From assembly GCA_030040395.1 (NCBI GenBank), contig JASHTU010000601.1, positions 1-5,005 on the forward strand: a stretch of 5,005 nucleotides of DNA. Reading direction: 5' to 3'. The notes under the pieces are model-generated. The model saw only the letters and a list, made by a program, of their open reading frames with translations. It made no database searches and was not told the origin of the DNA. Below, in pieces: positions 1-5,005 of this stretch (position 1 is its first letter; every line of letters starts with the position of its first letter). The translations under genes and the position numbers were made by a program. This DNA is from Acidobacteriaceae bacterium. GTDB lineage: Bacteria > Acidobacteriota > Terriglobia > Terriglobales > Acidobacteriaceae.

Positions 1-2
1 GC

Positions 3-2891
3 CCGGACGGCAGTTGCACCGTCTGGCTCAGCGAACACGATCCCATGCTGCGCATGAAGGGCATGGCCGGGGTCCGCCTGTCGCCGGGTAAAGCGCTCGT
101 CGAGCTTCGGGTGCGGCTGTTCAACCGCACGCCCCTGCCGCAGACGTTCCTGTGGTGGAGCAACGTCGCAGTCCGCGTACACGAGCGCTACCAGGCCTTC
201 TTTCCGCCCGACGTAACTTTCGTAGTCGACCACGCCAGGCGCGCAGTCACGTCTTTCCCTATCGCGCGCGGCCGTTACTACGGAGTGGATTACAGCCCCG
301 GCACAGACATTTCCTGGTACAAGAATATTCCGGTTCCCACTTCGTACATGGTTACGGAGTCGAAATACGACTTCTGCGGCGGCTACGATCACGCTCGCGA
401 AGCGGGCCTTGTTTACACGTCCAATCACCACGTTGCGCCCGGCAAAAAGCTCTGGACATGGGGCAATGCAGAATTCGGCTATGCGTGGGACCGCAATTTG
501 ACCGACGAAGATGGCCCTTACATTGAATTGATGGCCGGCGCCTACACAGACAATCAGCCCGATTTCTCTTCGCTGCAGCCGTACGAAACCAAAACCTTCA
601 GCCAATATTGGTGCCCGATTCAGAAAATTGGGCCGGCCAAAAACGCCAACACCGAAGCCGCAGTGAATCTCGAATGCGAGGCGGGAGAAGTGCGCGTGGG
701 CGCTTGTGTTACTTCGCGGCGCAGCGTACGCGTGCTGTTAACCCGCAATCGCGAGCCGATGCTCGACCGCCAGTGCGAGTTGGCGCCCGGCGCGCCGTTT
801 AGAGAGTTGATTCAGGCCGCCGGCGCAACGCCGGAAGAGTTTCGCTTGGCGGTCTTCAACGCTTCAGGCGACCAACTGATCGCGTACCAGCCGGAAAAGC
901 CCGACCAACGGCCGTTGCCGCAACCTGCCACTGAGCCGCCACCGCCCGCGCAAATCGTCAGCGCCGATGAGCTGTATCTGACCGGGCTTCATCTCCAGCA
1001 ATACCGCCATGCCACGCGATCCCCTGAAGCCTATTGGATCGAGGGCCTCAAGCGGGACCCCGACGATGCGCGGCTCCAAAACGCCGTGGGACTTCTTCAC
1101 CTGCGTCGAGGACAATTTGCCGAGGCGGAAAAGCATTTTGCATCCGCGGTTCACCGGCTCACCTTCAGAAATCCCAATCCCTATGACGGCGAGCCTTTTT
1201 ACAACCTGGGTTTGGCGCGCTTCTATCAAGGCAAAACTTCAGAAGCCTATGAAGCCTTTCATAAATCTGTATGGAATTACGCCTGGCAGAGCTGCGGATA
1301 TTATGCGCTGGCGTCAATAAGCGCCGGGCGTGGCGATTTCGCAGGCGCGCTGCAGCAGGTTGACCGGAGCTTGGCCACCAATGTTGAGAATCTCAAGGCG
1401 CGCGCGCTCCAAGCGTCGCTGCTGCGCCGGCTGGGGCGGAGTGACGAGGCGCAGGACGCAATCTCAGCAACCTTGTCGCTCGATCCTCTCGACTTCGGCG
1501 CCATCGCGGAACAGTTTCTCTTGACGCGCAAAGACGATGACCTGCGCGCATTTGTCTCCGCGCTCGATGGCGACATCCAGACCCTGCTCGACGTGGTCTA
1601 CGACCTGGCTTGGTGCGGTCTTCGCGACGATGCCGCCGATCTGCTCCAGGCCTGCATCGGCGTGGCGCGGTGGGATCATCCCATGCTTTGGCACACGCTT
1701 TCGTGGCTCTGTTCCTTGCTCGGTCGCGACCATGAATCGAGCGAGTATGCAGCACACGCTGAGGCAGCTTCGCCGCGCTATTGTTTCCCTGCACGGCTTG
1801 AAGAGATGATCGTGCTGGAGCTGGCCATCGCGCGCAATCCCGCCGCCGCCAAAGCGCACTATTATCTGGGAAACCTTTACTACGACAAGCGCCGCTATGA
1901 AGACGCCATTCGCTGCTGGCGCAGATCGGTCGCCTTGGACGCCACGTTCTCCATTCCATGGCGCAACCTCGGCATAGCGGAATTCAACGTGCTAAACAAT
2001 CCGCAGGCGGCCGGCCGCATGTACGAGCGCGCATTTGCCGCCAACCCGGCCGATGCGCGTCTCCTCTACGAATGGGATCAGTTGAAGAAGAGAGCCGGCC
2101 TCGCAGCGCCCCAAGAGCGTTTGCGTTTGCTCGAAGCCCACCCCGCGCTGGTTGCACAAAGGGACGATCTGACGGTTGAATACATCACTCTCCTCAACCA
2201 AACCGGACATTGGCAGAAGGCGCTGGACAACCTGGGCCGCCGCCGCTTCAATCCTTGGGAAGGCGGAGAGGGCCTTGTTTCGGCACAGTATGTCAATGCG
2301 CACCGCGCGCTGGGCAGAGCGGCGTTGGCGGCCGGCGACGCGGGCCAGGCTCTGCGCCACTTTGAAGCGGCGCGCCATTATCCTGAAAATCTCGGCGAGG
2401 GCAAACACTTGCTCACGCTGGAGCGCGATTTGGATTATTTGTCCGGCGTAGTCGCGCAGCAACTCGGAGACCAAAGGTCAGCCCATGTCTTTTGGACCGC
2501 GGCGGCGGCGCCGCTGCCTGAGGCCGGAATACAATCTTATTTTCAAGCCCTCGCGCTGCGCGCACTGAGCGACGAGAAGCAGGCCGCCGTGGTTTTGTCG
2601 GAACTCGCAAAAGCTGCGGACGAAGAAATGAAACGCGAGCCTAAGCTGGATTACTTTGCCACCTCGCTGCCGAATATGCTCCTCTTTAACGACGACCTCG
2701 GCAAGCGCCACCGCGTGGCGTCGTTGCTGCTGAGCGCATTGGCCCATCACGGGCTGGGCGATGCCGCCAAGGCCGTTTTGCTTCTGCGCCAGGTGCTCGC
2801 CGAGGATCCCAACAACCTTTTTGCGGCTGAAACACTGAACCAGATCGAGCAGAAACGCACGCCGGCGGCCAAGGTCGCGCCGGCAATATGA
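3..2891 (+). CDS. DUF5107 domain protein with C-terminal TPR repeats (5' end outside window)
   Basis: Residues are counted from the internal ATG at 45. The frame is open to the left edge; the 14 upstream codons (PDGSCTVWLSEHDP) fit the family, so the start is outside and probably 150-200 residues are missing. Residues 1 to about 200 are the end of DUF5107, an all-beta domain: QTFLWWSNVAV (33-43), FGYAWDR (144-150), the very conserved stretch GPYIELMAGAYTDNQPDF (157-174), and YWCPIQKIG (188-196). Residues 200-280 look like a further beta domain, followed by a proline-rich linker (281-303). From about 305 to 935 it is helical with TPR units, clearest at 345-375, 385-410, 418-446, 450-480, 604-634, 636-668, 750-780 and 893-922. 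TPRs bind partner proteins. The family sits near glycan-use genes, and its N-terminal part may resemble the galactose-mutarotase fold (memory, unverified). No enzyme activity can be assigned, and location cannot be judged without the N-terminus. It overlaps the sugar porter by 4 bases. Sure of the family, unsure of the role. Confidence 0.93.
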   Translation, partial: PDGSCTVWLSEHDPMLRMKGMAGVRLSPGKALVELRVRLFNRTPLPQTFLWWSNVAVRVHERYQAFFPPDVTFVVDHARRAVTSFPIARGRYYGVDYSPGTDISWYKNIPVPTSYMVTESKYDFCGGYDHAREAGLVYTSNHHVAPGKKLWTWGNAEFGYAWDRNLTDEDGPYIELMAGAYTDNQPDFSSLQPYETKTFSQYWCPIQKIGPAKNANTEAAVNLECEAGEVRVGACVTSRRSVRVLLTRNREPMLDRQCELAPGAPFRELIQAAGATPEEFRLAVFNASGDQLIAYQPEKPDQRPLPQPATEPPPPAQIVSADELYLTGLHLQQYRHATRSPEAYWIEGLKRDPDDARLQNAVGLLHLRRGQFAEAEKHFASAVHRLTFRNPNPYDGEPFYNLGLARFYQGKTSEAYEAFHKSVWNYAWQSCGYYALASISAGRGDFAGALQQVDRSLATNVENLKARALQASLLRRLGRSDEAQDAISATLSLDPLDFGAIAEQFLLTRKDDDLRAFVSALDGDIQTLLDVVYDLAWCGLRDDAADLLQACIGVARWDHPMLWHTLSWLCSLLGRDHESSEYAAHAEAASPRYCFPARLEEMIVLELAIARNPAAAKAHYYLGNLYYDKRRYEDAIRCWRRSVALDATFSIPWRNLGIAEFNVLNNPQAAGRMYERAFAANPADARLLYEWDQLKKRAGLAAPQERLRLLEAHPALVAQRDDLTVEYITLLNQTGHWQKALDNLGRRRFNPWEGGEGLVSAQYVNAHRALGRAALAAGDAGQALRHFEAARHYPENLGEGKHLLTLERDLDYLSGVVAQQLGDQRSAHVFWTAAAAPLPEAGIQSYFQALALRALSDEKQAAVVLSELAKAADEEMKREPKLDYFATSLPNMLLFNDDLGKRHRVASLLLSALAHHGLGDAAKAVLLLRQVLAEDPNNLFAAETLNQIEQKRTPAAKVAPAI
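2871..2891 (+). promoter_or_regulatory. ATGA stop/start overlap with weak ribosome binding site
   Basis: The TGA of the DUF5107 gene (2889-2891) and the ATG of the sugar porter (2888-2890) share bases as ATGA. The only Shine-Dalgarno-like bases are AAGG at 2871-2874, about 13 bases before the ATG, which is weak and rather far. This arrangement suggests that ribosomes finishing the first gene re-initiate on the second, keeping the two proteins in a fixed ratio. The overlap is seen directly; coupling is inferred. Confidence 0.75.
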
Positions 2892-4342
2892 TTGCGCCCC
2901 TGCCCACTCCTGGCGCAAACCCCGCCCGCGCCGCGGACACACATTCCGTGTACCTCTGGCTGGTGGCGCTTGCCGGCGCCTTGGGTGGGCTTTTATTCGG
3001 CTATGACTGGGTAGTGATCGGCGGCGCCAAGCCTTTTTACGAGCGCTACTTTCATCTCAACTCGCCCTCGCTGGTGGGTTGGGCCATGAGTTGCGCGCTC
3101 ATCGGCTGCCTCATCGGCGCGCTTTCATCCGGACCTTTGAGCAACCGTTTCGGCAGAAAGCGCCTGCTCATTCTGGCTGCATTCGTATTTGTTGTTTCCT
3201 CCCTGGGCGTCGGCATGGCCAACGTCTTCAGCGCCTTCGTCGCCTCGAGAATCGCCGGGGGCTACGCCATCGGCCTTGCCTCGGGCGTCTCGCCCATGTA
3301 CATCGCGGAAATATCGCCGGCCCACCTGCGCGGTCGCATGGTGTCCCTCAATCAGTTGGCAATTGTCATCGGAATTCTTCTCGCGCAGATCGTGAACTGG
3401 CTCATCGCCCGCCCCGTGCCGCCGGGATTCACGGCCCACGACATCCTCATGTCCTGGAACGGCCAGTGGGGATGGCGCTGGATGTTCGCGGCCACCGCGG
3501 TCCCCTCAGCTTGTTTCCTCATCACCTCGTTCCTGGTCCCGGAGAGTCCCCGCTGGCTGGCCGCAAAGGGCCGCATCCAGCCTGCTTTTCAAGTGCTCGA
3601 ACGGCTCGGCGGTTGCGCCTACGCAGAGCAGGTGATTGAAGATCTCTCTGACCAAACGCAAACCTCCTCCCACCGCTCCACTTTGGCCAGCCTCTTTTCC
3701 GGCGGGATGGGCAAGGTGCTCTTGCTGGGCGTGGCGCTGGCCGTGCTCCAGCAGTGGTCGGGCATCAACGTGATCTTCAATTACGCGCAGGAAATTTTCG
3801 CCGCCGCCGGATACCACGTCTCCGACATCCTCTTCAATATTGTCATCACAGGTGCAGTCAATCTGGCCTTTACCTTCCTCGCGCTCTTCACCATCGACCG
3901 CTTCGGAAGACGCATCCTGCTCCTGACCGGCGTTTCCGGGTTAGTGATGATTTACGGCGTGCTCGGGGAACTGTACCGGCTGCACGTGCATGGCAAGCCG
4001 ATGCTGGCGCTGGTGCTGGGCGCCATCGCCTGCTATTCCATGTCGCTGGCCCCGGTCACCTGGGTGGTGATTGCGGAAATTTTTCCAACCCGCATCCGGG
4101 GCAGCGCTATGTCCATTGCGGTAACTGCGCTGTGGGCCGCATGTTTTCTGCTCACCTACACGTTTCCATTGCTCAATGCGGCGCTGAAAGCCTCGGGCGC
4201 CTTCTGGACCTATGCGCTGATTTGCCTGGCCGGACTGTTATTTCTCGCTGCTTCTCTGCCTGAAACCAAAGGGAAGACTCTCGAAGAGATCGAGGGCTAT
4301 TTGCAAAAGAACATGGTGCAGCGGGAAACAAATGTTCCTTGA
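2888..4342 (+). CDS. Sugar porter family MFS transporter, XylE-like (probable sugar/H+ symporter)
   Basis: A complete 484-residue inner-membrane sugar carrier with 12 predicted helices (first about 21-46, last about 438-457) and a cytoplasmic loop at 218-275. Sugar porter (TC 2.A.1.1) signatures appear in order: FGYD (37-40), SNRFGRKR (85-92), RIAGG (121-125), PMYIAEISPAHLRGR (136-150), NQLAIVIG (155-162), PESPRWL (218-224), QQWSGIN (288-294), DRFGRR (337-342), APVTWVVIAEIFP (388-400), PETKG (458-462). Compared from memory with E. coli XylE, the proton-coupling Asp (D40, XylE D27) and Arg (R121, XylE R133) are kept, so H+ symport is likely. Sugar-contact residues Q156, Q288, Q289, N294, N325 and W392 are kept. 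XylE Y298, Q415 and Q175 are replaced by N298, L415 and I163, so the substrate need not be xylose. The ATG at 2888 gives a 20-residue cytoplasmic tail and is the only sensible start. It is co-transcribed with the DUF5107 gene. The substrate is unknown: a hexose or pentose such as glucose, galactose, xylose or arabinose. Confidence 0.95.
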   Translation: MIAPLPTPGANPARAADTHSVYLWLVALAGALGGLLFGYDWVVIGGAKPFYERYFHLNSPSLVGWAMSCALIGCLIGALSSGPLSNRFGRKRLLILAAFVFVVSSLGVGMANVFSAFVASRIAGGYAIGLASGVSPMYIAEISPAHLRGRMVSLNQLAIVIGILLAQIVNWLIARPVPPGFTAHDILMSWNGQWGWRWMFAATAVPSACFLITSFLVPESPRWLAAKGRIQPAFQVLERLGGCAYAEQVIEDLSDQTQTSSHRSTLASLFSGGMGKVLLLGVALAVLQQWSGINVIFNYAQEIFAAAGYHVSDILFNIVITGAVNLAFTFLALFTIDRFGRRILLLTGVSGLVMIYGVLGELYRLHVHGKPMLALVLGAIACYSMSLAPVTWVVIAEIFPTRIRGSAMSIAVTALWAACFLLTYTFPLLNAALKASGAFWTYALICLAGLLFLAASLPETKGKTLEEIEGYLQKNMVQRETNVP

Positions 4343-4632
4343 AAGGCTGTTGCGCCGGTCCATCCGGTATCTACACCACGGATTCGCGATTTTGTCGCAC
4401 TGAGTTGCGCGCCTATAAGCGCCCGGATTACCCGCCGTGGCTCCCCGGGACCGCCGGCAGCGGCCCACCTGGCTCACCCCAACTCCTTCATTGCAAAGCA
4501 CTTCCTCCCAGGCCCAACTTGCAGGGTATTCTTATGTGTCTTCAGATATTTACCCCGCGACCCATTGCGCAAACCGCTGAAAACAAACTATTTGCCCGCA
4601 GAAAATGGGCGGGGTGCGCTCCCGCTCGGCGG
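4343..4632. other. Intergenic region without a convincing gene
   Basis: This stretch separates the operon from the convergent small gene. Frames that stay open here give proline- and arginine-rich translations without recognisable motifs and run into the small minus-strand gene. After the sugar porter stop there are only short GC-rich stems (for example GCGA/TCGC near 4386-4398 and GCGC/GCGC near 4408-4422) without a following T-run, so I see no convincing intrinsic terminator for the operon. No tRNA, mobile-element end or CRISPR repeat is visible. Confidence 0.6.
4595..4613 (-). terminator. Weak candidate terminator of the small minus-strand gene
   Basis: Twenty bases past the stop codon of the small gene, read on the minus strand, CCCGC and GCGGG can pair (5 bp) around a 9-base loop. 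The following sequence is only moderately T-rich (CAAATAGTTTGTTTTC) rather than a clean T-run. Position and orientation fit a terminator, but the stem is short and GC-rich sequence makes such stems by chance. Confidence 0.25.
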
Positions 4633-4803
4633 CTATTGCTCCTTCTCGATCAACTCTTCGAGCTTGGGCTTGTGCTTGGCCGCGCGCCCGGTCCTCGGCT
4701 TGGGTTCAATGACGCGTGCAGCCTTGGGCTGCCCCACCCGTTCGCGGGCATTCGCCTTCACCGCTTTGGCGGCTGAAAACCGGTTTGGCTTGCGTTTCGC
4801 CAT
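4633..4803 (-). CDS. Small basic protein of unknown function (56 aa)
   Basis: ATG at 4803 (minus strand) to TAG at 4633-4635. The protein starts MAKRKPNRFSAAKAVKANAR and ends KHKPKLEELIEKEQ. It has 10 Lys and 7 Arg against 6 Glu and no Asp, net about +11, and no Cys or membrane segment. The first 30 residues look like a basic helix, the middle is Pro/Lys/Arg-rich and probably disordered, and the last 10 form a short acidic helix. Coding support: 43 of 56 codons end in G or C, lysine is AAG 8 times of 10, and the composition is coherent, whereas the opposite strand gives nonsense. The layout (basic start with F-S-x-x-K-A-V-K, an R-E-R-V-G patch, KHKPKL near the end) resembles small uncharacterised acidobacterial proteins I recall. 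Nucleic-acid or ribosome binding is possible from charge alone. There is no clear Shine-Dalgarno; CATACT 10 bases before the ATG is a possible -10 box, which would give a very short leader. It is convergent with the sugar porter operon and probably unrelated to it. Confidence 0.62.
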   Translation of the reverse strand: MAKRKPNRFSAAKAVKANARERVGQPKAARVIEPKPRTGRAAKHKPKLEELIEKEQ

Positions 4804-4837
4804 CGCAAGAACGAGTATGAAGGAAATCCGGAACTGG

Positions 4838-4882
4838 CGATACCCCGCCGCGATTCCCCGCCACGATTTCCCGCCACGATTT
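4838..4882. repeat. 13-bp tandem repeat, three copies plus a partial one
   Basis: CCCGCCACGATTT occurs twice in exact tandem (4857-4869 and 4870-4882). A third copy just before, CCCGCCGCGATTC (4844-4856), matches at 11 of 13 positions, and CGATAC at 4838-4843 looks like the tail of a fourth. On the minus strand the unit is AAATCGTGGCGGG. The array lies about 40 bases upstream of the small gene's start codon, where a regulator could bind, but a chance slippage repeat is equally possible. Confidence 0.85.
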
Positions 4883-4907
4883 CTTGGACCGCGCTTGTCG
4901 GTCCAGG
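4883..4907. repeat. Inverted repeat / hairpin
   Basis: TGGACCG (4885-4891) and CGGTCCA (4899-4905) are perfect inverted copies around a 7-base spacer; a G:T and a C:G pair extend the stem to 9 bp. It begins directly where the 13-bp tandem repeat ends. No T-run follows on either strand, so it is not a terminator. It could be an operator-like site or part of a structured transcript. Confidence 0.6.
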
Positions 4908-4966
4908 AATCGGAACTCGGCAGTTCGCCGCCGGCTCGAACAGATTCAGAGTTGCTCCATCCCGGA

Positions 4967-4990
4967 GCCGCTGGAGTTAAGCGGTTTTTT
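4967..4990 (+). terminator. Candidate intrinsic terminator, plus strand
   Basis: CCGCT (4968-4972) pairs with AGCGG (4980-4984) around the loop GGAGTTA, and a G:U pair extends the base to 4967/4985. The stem runs directly into six Ts (4985-4990). The 5-6 bp stem is short, but the stem-then-T layout is right for the plus strand. No protein gene close upstream on that strand needs it, so it would end either the long operon transcript or a short leader or RNA starting in the 4800s. Confidence 0.45.
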
Positions 4991-5002
4991 CCTTAGGAAA
5001 AA
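4986..5002. repeat. 17-bp palindrome containing AGGA at the right edge
   Basis: TTTTTCCT (4986-4993) and AGGAAAAA (4995-5002) are perfect inverted copies around one T. The left arm includes most of the T-run of the candidate terminator. The right arm carries AGGA, which on the plus strand would be a good Shine-Dalgarno if a gene starts within a few bases beyond the window. With a single-base spacer it would need to open slightly to fold as RNA; as DNA it is a near-symmetric protein site. Confidence 0.6.
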
Positions 5003-5005
5003 GCT

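Noticed and set aside
45..47. ATG at 45 as the start of the DUF5107 gene
   Set aside because: The frame is open to the left edge and the upstream codons (PDGSCTVWLSEHDP) match the family pattern, so this Met is internal.
1393..1959. 188-codon open frame on the minus strand
   Set aside because: It lies wholly inside the TPR region of the DUF5107 gene and gives an arginine-rich translation with no motif; it is a high-GC shadow.
3079..3639. 186-codon plus-strand frame inside the sugar porter (also 3754-4263)
   Set aside because: These overlap well-conserved transporter motifs in another frame, and their Arg/His/Pro-rich translations have no domain features.
4355..4367. CCGG/CCGG stem just after the sugar porter stop as its terminator
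   Set aside because: It has only four pairs and no T-run follows.
4519..4550. Possible plus-strand promoter (TTGCAG ... GATATT)
   Set aside because: The spacing is 20 bases and the boxes match poorly, with no gene directly downstream.
4339..4776. 145-codon plus-strand frame starting with TTG after the sugar porter
   Set aside because: It has a low-complexity Pro/Gly/Arg-rich translation, a weak start, and runs over the better-supported small gene on the opposite strand.
4932..4950. TTCGA-like core suggesting a tRNA T-arm (minus strand TGTTCGAG)
   Set aside because: The flanking bases do not form the required 5-bp T-stem and no acceptor or anticodon arm can be built.
4817..4996. Plus-strand frame from ATG 4817 (59 codons; open from 4565)
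   Set aside because: It would encode through the tandem repeat and the terminator stem with its T-run. It has no clear ribosome site and no recognisable pattern. A non-coding structured region is the better reading.

Overview
The window is about 60% GC. Both long genes prefer G/C at third codon positions. It reads as a chromosomal fragment of a free-living, carbohydrate-using bacterium. The best guess for the lineage is Acidobacteriota: DUF5107/TPR proteins beside XylE-like sugar porters, and small lysine-rich proteins like the one at 4633-4803, are in my memory typical of that phylum. This is an impression, not a search result; Verrucomicrobiota or Planctomycetota remain possible.

Layout. 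(1) Positions 1-2891, plus strand: the C-terminal ~960 residues of a large DUF5107 protein with a tetratricopeptide (TPR) tail. The frame is open through the left edge, so the true start lies outside and the ATG at 45 is internal. (2) Positions 2888-4342, plus strand: a complete 484-residue sugar porter of the major facilitator superfamily, very close in pattern to the xylose/H+ symporter XylE. Its ATG overlaps the TGA of the first gene (ATGA), so the two are one operon and probably translationally coupled. (3) Positions 4343-4632: about 290 bases without a convincing gene. (4) Positions 4633-4803, minus strand: a small gene for a 56-residue, strongly basic protein, convergent with the operon. 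(5) Positions 4804-5005: non-coding, with a 13-bp tandem repeat, several short hairpins, a terminator-like stem with six Ts on the plus strand, and a 17-bp palindrome at the right edge that contains an AGGA.

How the genes work together. The sugar porter would bring a monosaccharide in with protons. The DUF5107/TPR protein has an all-beta domain of the sort found next to carbohydrate genes and a protein-interaction tail. It is likely to act on, bind or sense the same sugar or its parent glycan, but its biochemical role is unknown. The small basic protein is independent and of unknown function. The most speculative but potentially interesting region is the last ~120 bases, whose competing hairpins, terminator and buried AGGA would suit a leader of a gene beginning just past the window.
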